Shown here piece after piece: positions 23,808 through 32,253 of a stretch of 43,310 bases of DNA. Below the pieces are notes generated by a model, which saw nothing but the letters and a program-made list of their open reading frames with translations, did no database searches and was not told the DNA's origin. Source of the DNA: Candidatus Taylorbacteria bacterium RIFCSPHIGHO2_01_FULL_46_22b (GTDB lineage Bacteria; Patescibacteriota; Minisyncoccia; Phycocordibacterales; DSPV01); assembly GCA_001820875.1 (NCBI GenBank), contig MHRF01000013.1:167805-211114 (forward strand). Direction: 5' to 3'. The stretch's first letter is position 1; every line of letters begins with the position of its first letter. Made by a program: the position numbers and the translations under genes.

Positions 23808-24053
23808 ATGGCAAGCATTCAAATAGAACGGACTAACAACGAAAACGGCCTTTCTCTGTTAAGGCGTTTTAACAAGCGCATACAGGGAGCGGGCATTGTA
23901 AAAGCCGTTCGCGGCAATCGCTATAAAGAACGTAACAAATCCCCTTTGACCCGCAAGAAACGCGCCTTAAACCAGCTTCGCCGCCGCACCGAAATCATCG
24001 CGCTCGTCAAACTCGGCAAATTGCCAGACAAGATGAGCAAGCCAAATTCATAA
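23808..24053 (+). CDS. rpsU: 30S ribosomal protein S21
   Basis: 81 aa, slightly longer than the classical 65-71 aa. Small-subunit protein near the mRNA exit site. N-terminal IQIERTNNENGLSLLRRFNKRIQGAGIV is the S21 helix-strand unit, followed by a very basic tail (RKKRALNQLRRR). The final stretch PDKMSKPNS is lineage-specific. TAA overlaps the first base of the ybeY ATG, so the two are coupled. Confidence 0.93.
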   Translation: MASIQIERTNNENGLSLLRRFNKRIQGAGIVKAVRGNRYKERNKSPLTRKKRALNQLRRRTEIIALVKLGKLPDKMSKPNS

Positions 24054-24490
24054 TGCAGGGCGGTCCGCATTTCACTATTAAGAACGAAACAAAAGGCAAG
24101 CTTCCCCGCTTGCCTTTTGTCCGCATCAAAGAAAAAATTCTCGGAAAAAAATACGAGCTTGATTTCGTGTTCGTCACACCAGAGAGATCAAAAATGCTCA
24201 ATCTCATTTATCGCGAAAAGAATAAGCCCACCAATGTGCTCGCGTTTCCTCTTTCAGCGTCAGCAGGACACATTATCATCTGTCCAGAGAAAGCACGTGT
24301 AGAAGCACCTGAATTCGACAAAACTCCTCTCGAATTCATCGGTTTCCTGTTTATCCACGCATTACTGCATTTGAAGGGACTGACACACGGTAGTAGAATG
24401 GAGAGTGAGGAAAGAAAATTTTACGCGCTCCTGATGCGCGGAAGTTCCCCCTCACGTATCCATGGCAAGAAAAATATGCGCCGGAATTGA
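24053..24490 (+). CDS. ybeY: endoribonuclease YbeY (16S rRNA maturation)
   Basis: 145 aa. Zn-dependent endoribonuclease for 16S 3' maturation and ribosome quality control. The metal motif HALLHLKGLTHG (His-x3-His-x5-His, about residues 103-113) is intact. NVLAFPLSASAGHIIICPEKA matches the family's substrate-groove strand. The short 20-residue basic C-tail (SSPSRIHGKKNMRRN) overlaps the ftsA start by 29 bases in another frame. One-base overlap with rpsU upstream. Canonical YbeY has D between the second and third His region (GYDH); here it is T (LTH). Confidence 0.92.
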   Translation: MQGGPHFTIKNETKGKLPRLPFVRIKEKILGKKYELDFVFVTPERSKMLNLIYREKNKPTNVLAFPLSASAGHIIICPEKARVEAPEFDKTPLEFIGFLFIHALLHLKGLTHGSRMESEERKFYALLMRGSSPSRIHGKKNMRRN

Positions 24491-25646
24491 TATCGGCACC
24501 TATCAAGTTAAAGTCCTGATTGCAGAGGAAACCGAGCAAAACGGACGGACAGTTCCAAAAGTCATTGGGACTGGTTTTGCCGAATCGCGTGGACTCCGAC
24601 ACGGCTACATCATCAACCAACCTGATGTCACGAGCGCAATCAAGCACGCTCTCGGTCAGGCGGAAAAATCCGCGGGTATACGGATAAAAAATGCATATCT
24701 CTCAATCGGCGGGATCGGCCTTTCATCTATAACCTCAACCGGTACCGTCGCGGTCTCGCGAGCAGATTCTGAAATTAGTGAACTTGATATGGACAAAGCA
24801 ATCGAAACCAGTCGATCCGCAATCCCGCAATCCGCTTCCATCAATCGTCGAATCATTCACACCATTCCCGCACAATATCGCGTCGATGGAAAATCCGTAC
24901 TCGGCGCAAGACCCGTAGGCATGAAAGGAAACAAACTTGAAGCAAAAGTGTTGTTCATTACTTCGCTTGAAAATCATCTCAACGATTTGATACAAGCAGT
25001 TGAAGAAGCGGGTATCGAAGTAACGCAGGTCATCGCGGCTCCCCTCGCAGCATCTCTCGTCACGCTGACCAAAAGTCAAAAAATTGCGGGAAGTGTCTTG
25101 GCGAATGTCGGCGCGGAAACAGTCTCGATTGTAGTGTTTGAAAATAATATTCCAATATCGCTTGAAACATTCCCAATCGGATCAAATGACATCACCAACG
25201 ACATTGCACTCGGCCTCAAGATTCCTCTTGAAGAAGCGGAACGAGTGAAAATCGGCGCAATCACTGGCGCAACATATCCGAAAAAGAAACTTGACGACAT
25301 TATCGAAGCACGCCTTTCCGACATCCTTGATCTCATAGAAGCGCACCTCAAGAAAATCGGGCGCAACGGCCTCTTGCCTGCCGGCATCATATTGACCGGC
25401 GGCGGGTCAGGTGTCTCATTCTTTGAAGAGCTCGCAAAATCATCCCTTAATCTCCCTTCGCGCATTGCTTCAATGAACTGGAGTGGGAGCATGCGCGAAC
25501 CCATCAAAGATGCCTCGTGGTCAGTCGTATACGGCCTCTGTCGCATCGGTCTATCGCAAGATGATGAAGTAAACACACTCGGCGTAGATATCGCTAAGAA
25601 AGCCGGAGGCACGCTCAAACGGTTCTTAAGACAGCTTTTGCCCTAA
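24462..25646 (+). CDS. ftsA: cell division protein FtsA
   Basis: 394 aa actin-like ATPase that anchors FtsZ to the membrane. Phosphate-1 motif CAGIDIGTYQVKVLIAEE, SHS2-type 1C region (ISSITSTGTVAVSRADSEISELDM), phosphate-2 VLANVGAETVSIVVFEN, adenosine motif GIILTGGGSGVSFFEELA, and a C-terminal amphipathic basic tail GGTLKRFLRQLLP that fits the membrane-targeting helix. The ATG lies inside ybeY's 3' end. ftsZ follows after about 170 bases. Confidence 0.95.
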   Translation: MARKICAGIDIGTYQVKVLIAEETEQNGRTVPKVIGTGFAESRGLRHGYIINQPDVTSAIKHALGQAEKSAGIRIKNAYLSIGGIGLSSITSTGTVAVSRADSEISELDMDKAIETSRSAIPQSASINRRIIHTIPAQYRVDGKSVLGARPVGMKGNKLEAKVLFITSLENHLNDLIQAVEEAGIEVTQVIAAPLAASLVTLTKSQKIAGSVLANVGAETVSIVVFENNIPISLETFPIGSNDITNDIALGLKIPLEEAERVKIGAITGATYPKKKLDDIIEARLSDILDLIEAHLKKIGRNGLLPAGIILTGGGSGVSFFEELAKSSLNLPSRIASMNWSGSMREPIKDASWSVVYGLCRIGLSQDDEVNTLGVDIAKKAGGTLKRFLRQLLP

Positions 25647-25820
25647 CATACAGATAAAACACTAAAGTCCTCCTGAAAATTAGGACATGCTGTAGTAATT
25701 AATCAACCCTTTTCTTTTTGGGGGGTTTCTGTATGATACGGTTAAATTTTAAGACAGGAGCGTTAATCATAATTAATGCTCGTGTTTGGTCGTCTTGACC
25801 AAATGCGCGCGTTTCGTACC

Positions 25821-26993
25821 ATGCCACAAATAAAACCAGAAATCGAGGCATTCGCGAGGATAAAAGTTCTCGGTGTCGGCGGTTCAGGAAAAAATGCAGT
25901 GAACCACATGATCAACTCTAAAGTACGGGGGGTTGAATTTATCGCTATCAATACTGACGCGCAAGATCTACAGAATTCGCTTGCCAAGAAAAAGATCCAC
26001 ATTGGAAAAAATCTCACGCATGGCCTCGGCACCGGCATGAATCCCGATCTCGGAAAACGTTCAGTTGAGGAAAACAAAGAGGAAATTCAGGAAGCGCTCA
26101 AGGGTGCAGACATGGTCTTCATCGCGGGAGGTCTCGGCGGCGGAACCTGCACTGGCGCAGCTCCGATAGTGGCAAAAATTTCAAAAGAACTTGGCGCACT
26201 GACTGTCGCAATTGTTACCAAGCCATTTTCGTTCGAAGGACAACAGCGCATGCGCTATGCCGAAGAAGGGTTGGATGAATTACGCAAGGCAGTTGATGCG
26301 ACTGTGGTTATTCCAAACGACCGCTTGCTCGCAAATATCGCTAAAGACACTACTGCCCGAACCGCGTTTGCTATGTGTGATGACATACTCAAGCAGGCAG
26401 TTGAAGGTATTTCTGACCTCATCACAATCCCCGGCATCATCAATACAGACTTTGCAGACATCAAATCAATCCTTGAGAATGCTGGATCAGCGCTGATGGG
26501 TATCGGCACCGCGTCAGGCGAGAAGCGTGCGGAAGAAGCCGCAAAGACAGCGATCAACTCTCCCCTGTTGGATATTTCTATTCAGGGAGCAAAAGGAGTT
26601 CTCTTTTCTATCGCTGGCGGAGACGATCTCACTATGTTTGAAATTCAGGATGCTGCCAAAATCATTACCGAATCAATTGATCCGGATGCCAAAGTTATCT
26701 TCGGTACCGTGCGCGATGACCGGCTGAAGAAAAATGAGATCAAGATTACCGTTATCGCCTCTGGATTTCCAGAGAGTACGCATCGCCGTCTCTTTAGTGA
26801 AACCGTTGCGCCAGAACGAGCAAAAGGAAATAACATATTTAACACACTGATGTCAGGTGGAACAGGAACAAAAGAAAAGGAACAGGCAAAGGTGGAGGAA
26901 AAGAAACCCACCGTTGAAGCAAAGCCAACCACGCCAGTCGCAGACGACGATGATTGGGGTGCCGTGCCCGCATTTCTCCGACGCAAGAAATAA
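25821..26993 (+). CDS. ftsZ: cell division protein FtsZ
   Basis: 390 aa tubulin-like GTPase forming the division ring. N-terminal IKVLGVGGSGKNAVNHM, tubulin signature GGLGGGTCTGAAP (about residues 103-115), the T7 loop NTDFADIKSIL with catalytic Asp residues, and a C-terminal peptide WGAVPAFLRRKK that binds FtsA, preceded by a low-complexity linker (KEKEQAKVEEKKPTVEAKPTTPVADDD). Several starts are possible (25776, 25803, 25821); 25821 (MPQIKPEIEAF) gives the usual N-terminus, while 25776 has an AGGAG 15 bases upstream. TATGAT (25733-25738) is a possible own promoter. Ends at a strong terminator. Confidence 0.96.
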   Translation: MPQIKPEIEAFARIKVLGVGGSGKNAVNHMINSKVRGVEFIAINTDAQDLQNSLAKKKIHIGKNLTHGLGTGMNPDLGKRSVEENKEEIQEALKGADMVFIAGGLGGGTCTGAAPIVAKISKELGALTVAIVTKPFSFEGQQRMRYAEEGLDELRKAVDATVVIPNDRLLANIAKDTTARTAFAMCDDILKQAVEGISDLITIPGIINTDFADIKSILENAGSALMGIGTASGEKRAEEAAKTAINSPLLDISIQGAKGVLFSIAGGDDLTMFEIQDAAKIITESIDPDAKVIFGTVRDDRLKKNEIKITVIASGFPESTHRRLFSETVAPERAKGNNIFNTLMSGGTGTKEKEQAKVEEKKPTVEAKPTTPVADDDDWGAVPAFLRRKK

Positions 26994-27015
26994 CTTGTAG
27001 ATATTAAAAAGAATT

Positions 27016-27050
27016 GGCCCGCCCTCGATAAAATCGGGGCGGGCCTTTTC
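27016..27050. terminator. terminator after ftsZ
   Basis: GGCCCGCCC (27016-27024) pairs with GGGCGGGCC (27037-27045), with CGAT/ATCG extending the stem, then TTTTC. It sits between convergent genes and may work both ways. Confidence 0.9.
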
Positions 27051-27062
27051 GAATGCTGACTG

Positions 27063-27677
27063 TCAGCAAGTGAAACGCTTGTTGCAGTTGGGGCACTCAA
27101 GCATGTCTCTATCTCGCTCCAATCCCTGATGACACTCGGGACAAGAGCCGTCGCCCGGCGCCCGCGGAAACTCTGGCGGCTCATCCAGCGCACCTTTCGG
27201 GAGACCCCCGAGACTACTGGCAAGCTGCACAAACGGTGGCGGTGTGTGCGATGTTGCTGGCAACTCATCCCCTAGCAAAAGTGCCGGCTCCTTCAAAACA
27301 TCTTTGGGTTGCGGCATATTGCGTATGGCGTGCCGAACACCTTCTTCAGGATGGGTGAAAAATTCCTTTAGAAACTCTTCGTGGGTACTGATTTCCTGCC
27401 ACTCGCCGAGGGAGTCATCAAACTTCAGAGCCCCGTACGGTTCAAACATGACATGAACAACCGTGTGACAGTCGAATTGGCACACTTCTCTGGGAACACA
27501 ACAGAAAGTCTTGGTGCCGACCTGAAAACAAACAAAGGCCTTCGGTGCTGTTTCCCTTGGAATCGGACTGGGAACGAAAGGCAGCACAATGATGCTACTT
27601 GGACGGACCTTACGGTAATAGCGGCCGGGTGTTTTCTCCAATCCACGGACGCAAATGAACGGTCTGACGTCAATCAT
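27063..27677 (-). CDS. unknown protein with C-terminal zinc ribbon
   Basis: 204 aa, not recognised as a whole. The C-terminus carries CPECHQGLERDRDMLECPNCNKRFTC, two CxxC knuckles (plus a final Cys) forming a zinc ribbon like those in transcription or RNA-binding proteins. The N-terminal part is beta-rich (IDVRPFICVRGLEKTPGRYYRKVRPSSIIVLPFVPSP) with a Cys-rich stretch TFCCVPREVCQFDC. A Pro-rich linker separates the two. Start ATG 27677 is preferred over 27722 because AGGAG stands 12 bases before it. Monocistronic, convergent with ftsZ. Confidence 0.75.
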   Translation of the reverse strand: MIDVRPFICVRGLEKTPGRYYRKVRPSSIIVLPFVPSPIPRETAPKAFVCFQVGTKTFCCVPREVCQFDCHTVVHVMFEPYGALKFDDSLGEWQEISTHEEFLKEFFTHPEEGVRHAIRNMPQPKDVLKEPALLLGDELPATSHTPPPFVQLASSLGGLPKGALDEPPEFPRAPGDGSCPECHQGLERDRDMLECPNCNKRFTC

Positions 27678-27774
27678 AGCTTTTTCGCTTTCTCCTAGAG
27701 GGTTTGGGAACTCTAGAGACACCCTACCGTATCTCTCAAAAAATACAATATCCTGTTTTTAACTTGCCCCTCAT

Positions 27775-27802
27775 CCCTAAACCCTGTACCCTATACCCTA
27801 TG
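27775..27802 (+). repeat. CCCTNNA heptamer repeat at the trxB start
   Basis: Four tandem heptamers: CCCTAAA, CCCTGTA, CCCTATA, CCCTATG; the last includes the trxB start codon. No Shine-Dalgarno is present. It looks like a telomere-type simple repeat. Confidence 0.75.
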
Positions 27803-28744
27803 GAATACGATCTCGCTATTATTGGAGGAGGTCCTGCCGGAGTTGCGGCCGGCGTCTATGCGGCGCGCAAAAAACTCAAAACTGTTTTTCTCACCAAAGA
27901 CTTCGGGGGGCAATCAATTGTCTCTGAAGACATCCAAAATTGGATCGGGACAGTCTCAATCAGCGGTTTTACGCTTGCGGAAAACCTTAAAAAACATTTA
28001 GAAGCCTACGCAGGAGATACTGTCTCAATAAAAGAAGGTTCCTTTGTTGAAACCGTAGAGAAAAAGGGCTCCAGCTTTGTGGTAAAAACCTCCGCCGGCG
28101 AATTTGAAGCCAAAACAGTGCTCGTGACCACTGGTTCAAGCCGCCGCCGACTTGAGGCAAAAGGAGCTGATACATTTGAACACAAAGGACTCACCTACTG
28201 CGCTTCCTGCGACGGACCGCTTTTTTCCGATCGCGATGTTGTGGTGATTGGCGGAGGCAATGCCGCACTCGAAACTGCCGCGCAACTCATGGCGTACTGC
28301 AAATCAGTGAAGTTATTTGTACGAGGAGATGATTTTCGCGCCGATCCGATAACAGTTGAAAAAGTCTCAAAAAACCCGAAACTTACTATATTCAAAAATA
28401 CCCGTGTCATTGAAGTGAAAGGTGACAAATTTGTTTCCGGCATCATCTATGAAAATACGGCAACAAAAGAAATAAAAGAGATCTCTATCGACGGTATATT
28501 CGTTGAAATCGGCTTGCTTCCCGCAACAGGCTTCGTAAAAGATTTGGTTAAAACTGATCAATGGGGACATATTGTCGTTGATCCGAAAACACAACGCGCT
28601 CATCTTCTAGCAGACGAAATTGTTTCGGGGGGCATCTGGGCTGCGGGTGATTGCACTGATGGCCTCTATCACCAAAACAACATTGCCGCTGGCGACGCTG
28701 TGAAAGCACTCGAGGATATCTATATTCATCTCCACACAAAATGA
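27800..28744 (+). CDS. trxB: thioredoxin reductase
   Basis: 314 aa flavoprotein passing electrons from NAD(P)H to thioredoxin. FAD-binding YDLAIIGGGPAGVAAGVYAARKKL at the N-terminus; redox CxxC as CASC in YCASCDGPLF (about residue 133); NAD(P)-binding VVVIGGGNAALETAAQLM; C-terminal FAD motif GGIWAAGDCTDGLYHQNNIAAGDAVKA. Start ATG 27800 is fixed by homology of the Rossmann strand; an upstream ATG at 27704 would add unrelated residues. It overlaps the histidine kinase gene by four bases (ATGA). The glutaredoxin at 42928 is another thiol-redox protein of the window. Confidence 0.95.
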   Translation: MEYDLAIIGGGPAGVAAGVYAARKKLKTVFLTKDFGGQSIVSEDIQNWIGTVSISGFTLAENLKKHLEAYAGDTVSIKEGSFVETVEKKGSSFVVKTSAGEFEAKTVLVTTGSSRRRLEAKGADTFEHKGLTYCASCDGPLFSDRDVVVIGGGNAALETAAQLMAYCKSVKLFVRGDDFRADPITVEKVSKNPKLTIFKNTRVIEVKGDKFVSGIIYENTATKEIKEISIDGIFVEIGLLPATGFVKDLVKTDQWGHIVVDPKTQRAHLLADEIVSGGIWAAGDCTDGLYHQNNIAAGDAVKALEDIYIHLHTK

Positions 28745-30330
28745 TTCCATCATCGATCGGCATACTTGAACTTTTGGTCACGAATGTCGGCATCACGATA
28801 TCAGCAGTGCTCACAATCGGCATGGGGTTATTTGCGTTCATCAAAGGGCACCGGTCAGCAACCAACGCCCTTTTTTTCCTCATGTGTATTCCCCTTGCAA
28901 TTTTTCTCGCTTCGCATGTCATCGGCATCAACTTGATCGATCCTGAACTATCACGATTCGCATTTCTCTTCCACATGCTGACCCCCATCACCTTTGTCGC
29001 AAGTGCGCATCTGATTGCTGTCGTTACCAATCGGGCAAAACAAGCCCGCACCATTATCATTTTCTTTTACACAACAAGTGCCGCTTTGATTGCTCTCTTT
29101 CTCTTTAATACCAACTGGTTCCTCCTACCCTCCGCCCCATTCCTCTATTTCCCTAATTACTACGTCCCCGGAGCCCTCTATCCCCTTCAGACCCTCTTTG
29201 AAGGCATTGTGCTCGTATACCTCTCGTTCATACTGTGTCGCTCATATACGGAAGGTGATACGGTGCAAAAAAACCGGCTCTGGTATTTTATGGCCGCATA
29301 TATATTTGCGTACTGTGTCGGCCTCATACCCATTTTGCCTCTCTATCGCATCGGCATAGATCCAATCATGTCGGCGCTTTTCGGACTTTGGGTTATTCCG
29401 ATCGCCTACGGAATTTTGAGACAAGATCTACTTGATGTAAAAATTGTCGCGCGTAGCGCATTCATCTATGTTGTCCTCGTGATTGCAAGCACCGCCGGAC
29501 TTGTCGCGGTCAATATCGCAAACATTATTCTTCTGCAATATTATCCGAACTTCCCCATCTGGATTGTCCCCGCGGTCTCAAGTCTCTTTGGCATCGGATT
29601 TGGGATATGGATTTGGTTTAAAGCGCGCGAAAGCGACGTTCTGAAATATGAATTTATCAATATCATCAGTCACAAATTCCGAACGCCCATGACACATATC
29701 AAGCTCTCGCTTGACGAATTACGCACACAGAATGCAGATGAAAAAATGCGCGCCGAAGCGATTGAGCGAATCGAGCTTGCTAACAACAGTCTCGTTGAAC
29801 TCACCGAGATTTTGATGGACACATCGCGTGCCGCGGACACGAGCCATTTCTACCATCTCCACGAAACTGATCTGAATGCGTTTCTCATTCCCCTTCTGGC
29901 GTCATATTCGAAAGAATTGCAAAAAAGAAATCTCACCTTTTTGACCAACTTCGCGCCTGAATTACCACCAGTGGCGATCGACACCGATCGCATCGGATCA
30001 GTCCTGCAGATTTTGATAGATAACGCGATCCGCTATTCAAACGACGGAGGGACAATTGCAATCAGCACCGAAGTGAAAGACAAACAAATAGTCACAAGCA
30101 TAAAAGACGGTGGCATTGGAATCAAAAAAGAGGATGTGCCTCGCATTTTCAATCAATTCTTCCGCACCGCAAAAGCATCCTCGATTGATACCGAGGGGCT
30201 TGGCATCAGTCTGTTTATGGCGCGCAGGATTGTGGAACGCCATGCCGGCGCCCTATCTGCACGCTCGGAAGGAGAAAATAAAGGCGCAACACTCTCTATG
30301 GTTTTGCCGGCGTTGAAGTTGAAGAAGTAG
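28741..30330 (+). CDS. membrane sensor histidine kinase
   Basis: 529 aa. N-terminal half: about eight hydrophobic segments (7TM-type sensor similar to the 7TMR/MASE-like input modules), the last ending at about residue 298. Then the dimerisation domain with phospho-His in EFINIISHKFRTPMTHIKLSLDEL (His at about 311; the usual SHELRTP is SHKFRTP), N box LIDNAIRYSNDGGTI, G1 IKDGGIGIKKEDVPRIFNQFFRT, G2 TEGLGISLFMARRIVERHAG. No receiver or HAMP. No response regulator adjoins it; trxB overlaps by four bases upstream, so both are cotranscribed, suggesting redox or envelope sensing (inference). Confidence 0.9.
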   Translation: MIPSSIGILELLVTNVGITISAVLTIGMGLFAFIKGHRSATNALFFLMCIPLAIFLASHVIGINLIDPELSRFAFLFHMLTPITFVASAHLIAVVTNRAKQARTIIIFFYTTSAALIALFLFNTNWFLLPSAPFLYFPNYYVPGALYPLQTLFEGIVLVYLSFILCRSYTEGDTVQKNRLWYFMAAYIFAYCVGLIPILPLYRIGIDPIMSALFGLWVIPIAYGILRQDLLDVKIVARSAFIYVVLVIASTAGLVAVNIANIILLQYYPNFPIWIVPAVSSLFGIGFGIWIWFKARESDVLKYEFINIISHKFRTPMTHIKLSLDELRTQNADEKMRAEAIERIELANNSLVELTEILMDTSRAADTSHFYHLHETDLNAFLIPLLASYSKELQKRNLTFLTNFAPELPPVAIDTDRIGSVLQILIDNAIRYSNDGGTIAISTEVKDKQIVTSIKDGGIGIKKEDVPRIFNQFFRTAKASSIDTEGLGISLFMARRIVERHAGALSARSEGENKGATLSMVLPALKLKK

Positions 30331-30332
30331 AG

Positions 30333-30518
30333 CTAGACTTGAGCGTCCCTTTCCATTTTGGCTCTTCGAGATTTTCCGATTCTTTTGATTCGGTCTTCAG
30401 CAAGCAGCGTCCAACCTAACACGCCAATAGCAGTTAGAATCGCTCCCCGCTCGTCAGTGGTTAAAGATTTTTTATCCAGCATCTTTTTCAAGATTTGGAT
30501 GGCTTTCTTGTCGGTCAT
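30333..30518 (-). CDS. small hypothetical protein, 61 aa
   Basis: Reads MTDKKAIQILKKMLDKKSLT then DERGAILTAIGVLGWTLL and a basic tail (RIKRIGKSRRAKMER). It is a helical basic protein of a kind common as unnamed small ORFs. The longer frame to 30671 is not supported. It converges with the histidine kinase (two bases apart). No function can be proposed. Confidence 0.5.
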   Translation of the reverse strand: MTDKKAIQILKKMLDKKSLTTDERGAILTAIGVLGWTLLAEDRIKRIGKSRRAKMERDAQV

Positions 30519-30539
30519 AATATCAGAATCATAATTATT

Positions 30540-30734
30540 CGTTACCAAGTTCAAAGTTGCCAATCTGGCGGGGATGATGCCCGGAACTTTGAACCAAAAG
30601 CGTGGCTCAAATTCAAGGATATTGATGAAAGCATGCGCGAATTGAGGGTTATGTTCAAGCAACACCCTCAATGGTTTGAGGTGCCAAAGCCGAATTCAAC
30701 CAAAGGTAAAAATGAGGTTGATTATTCGATCTAG
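30540..30734 (+). pseudogene. possible 3' fragment of a lost gene
   Basis: An open frame on the plus strand ends in protein-like sequence: NFEPKAWLKFKDIDESMREL then RVMFKQHPQWFEVPKPNSTK. The upstream part reads less like protein and there is no start in a sensible context, so this may be the C-terminal remnant of a truncated gene at the island border. Low certainty. Confidence 0.3.
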
Positions 30735-30740
30735 CTTACG

Positions 30741-31331
30741 CTATTTTTGCGAAAGTTCGAATCGTAAAATATCAACTCTCTTTTCTAGCTCATCGTACAG
30801 AGGTTTAAGTTTTTCTTCCGAATGTCCTATTTCTTGCATTGTTTCCGCAGTCACCCCTTTCGCTTTCCAGCGATTCCATCCTTCCACATACTCAACAAGT
30901 TCATTATAAAACTGTCTCGTTTCTGGTTCGGCTAACCAGTAATTATCTCTGAAGATAGTTAGCATTTCACGATATAAAGGTAAAAATTCTTCTTCGAGTT
31001 GCTTATTATTATACTCAATCTCCCCACTTACAGATTCTGCTGATTGCTGAATCCCTTTTTGAGCGTTTTCTTTCCACTGTCTCCCAGATATCGTTTCCAC
31101 CTTTAATCTAAATTCGCTTTTTGCGCGTATATATTTCCGTCTACCGAGGATTGGTGAGTAAAACTCTTTCAGTTGTTTCTCAATAAACTCCAGACGTTTT
31201 TCTATTTTAATCTGTTTGAAGCCATAGCGAACACCAATATATCCAGCTAATAGAGTTGCGAGTGGAGGGATAATAAACTTAATTGTATCGAAAAGTTCTC
31301 CCATAAAAATGACTTGAGTAGTCGTACTCAT
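30741..31331 (-). CDS. membrane-anchored coiled-coil protein, unknown
   Basis: 196 aa, not recognised. One N-terminal membrane segment (FIIPPLATLLAGYIGVRYGF), then a long charged helical cytoplasmic region (EKRLEFIEKQLKEFYSPILG, EEEFLPLYREMLTIFRDNYWL, LKPLYDELEKRVDILRFEL). ATG 31331 overlaps the previous gene's stop by four bases (ATGA), which decides the start. Codon use is AT-rich compared with flanking core genes. The two-gene module (this and 31328-31696) pairs two small membrane proteins next to a nuclease-like gene, as seen in some accessory or defence cassettes (inference). Confidence 0.68.
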   Translation of the reverse strand: MSTTTQVIFMGELFDTIKFIIPPLATLLAGYIGVRYGFKQIKIEKRLEFIEKQLKEFYSPILGRRKYIRAKSEFRLKVETISGRQWKENAQKGIQQSAESVSGEIEYNNKQLEEEFLPLYREMLTIFRDNYWLAEPETRQFYNELVEYVEGWNRWKAKGVTAETMQEIGHSEEKLKPLYDELEKRVDILRFELSQK

Positions 31332-31696
31332 TTTAATTGTAAAAAGCCGATAATAATCTGTATTGCGCCAACAATAACTCCTACAGAAATAGCTGTCCAC
31401 GCAATATACTCTGCTCTTTTCCCGCTTCTCTCTGCCTCCTTCAAGTTTAGGTATTGAACGGCAGCAGAAGTCCCTTTGGCTGTTATTACAAAAGTGTGTT
31501 CGTCATTTTGATAAAACAAGTGGTCGATTAGATTTTCACTTGACGGCATATTCGAACGAAATATTTTCTGCACCCATTGAAGTTGCTTATTATTCAACTT
31601 AAATTCATTGGTTAAATCTTCCCATGTAAAACCTGCTTCTTGTTGTTCGTACGCCCAAACAAGGATTCTTATATATAAAGATTCTTTTAATTTCAT
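31328..31696 (-). CDS. unknown protein, N-terminal helical domain and C-terminal membrane helix
   Basis: 122 aa. The first 75 residues look like a small winged-helix-like domain (LYIRILVWAYEQQEAGFTWE, DLTNEFKLNNKQLQWVQKIF, HTFVITAKGTSAAVQYLNL). The end is a membrane helix (IAWTAISVGVIVGAIQIIIGFL), making it tail-anchored. Four-base overlap with the downstream gene shows coupling. AT-rich. A sensor/effector pair is possible but speculative. Confidence 0.68.
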   Translation of the reverse strand: MKLKESLYIRILVWAYEQQEAGFTWEDLTNEFKLNNKQLQWVQKIFRSNMPSSENLIDHLFYQNDEHTFVITAKGTSAAVQYLNLKEAERSGKRAEYIAWTAISVGVIVGAIQIIIGFLQLK

Positions 31697-31701
31697 ATAA
31701 T

Positions 31702-32250
31702 TTATATTATTTCATACTCCCACCCCGGCCTCCAGGTTTTAGTCTTTCGCCAATCTTCAGCAAGCGCTTGTTTCCAAATCTTACCTTTCAGAAGCACATC
31801 GAGCGAAAGTTGAGGAGCTTTGTGCCCGACGATAGCTATGTGTTTGCCGTTGTAGTTCTTTTTTAGGAATTCAAGAAAATCAGCAACGCGAGCTTTTACA
31901 TCTTCATAGCTTTCACCTTCCGGAAATGGCTTCTCAATACATTTCTCTTCCTGCATTGGTTCGACAATATCCGAAGATGCACCGTTTAGGGTGCCATAAT
32001 TACATTCGCGCAGTCTCGCATCAGGAATGATTTGATATGTGCCTTCCCAAGCAAGCTTTGCAGAATCGTGGGCACGCTTTAGGTCAGAGCAGAAAACAAC
32101 ATCAAATTTCTGGTCTTTGGTCTGATCTTTGAGAGCAATTGATTGCTGTACACCAAGCTCAGAAAGCTCGACATCCTTCCAGCCGGAAGAAATATGCTGC
32201 TCGTTGTCAGTTGTGGTGCCGTGTACGAAATAAGTGATTTTGATTGTCAT
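31702..32250 (-). CDS. histidine-phosphatase-superfamily protein, RHG motif altered
   Basis: 182 aa, phosphoglycerate-mutase-like fold: ITYFVHGTTTDNEQHISSGWKDVELSELG, VVFCSDLKRAHDSAKLAW, LRECNYGTLNG, FPEGESYEDVKARV, IAIVGHKAPQLSLDVLL. The catalytic His of the RHG motif is present but the Arg is Val (FVHGTT); the second His (GHKA) and the ECNYG acid are kept. Family members are phosphomonoesterases. It lies three bases after the EVE-like gene and is in one operon with it. The substrate is unknown. Confidence 0.85.
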   Translation of the reverse strand: MTIKITYFVHGTTTDNEQHISSGWKDVELSELGVQQSIALKDQTKDQKFDVVFCSDLKRAHDSAKLAWEGTYQIIPDARLRECNYGTLNGASSDIVEPMQEEKCIEKPFPEGESYEDVKARVADFLEFLKKNYNGKHIAIVGHKAPQLSLDVLLKGKIWKQALAEDWRKTKTWRPGWEYEII

Positions 32251-32253
32251 GAA

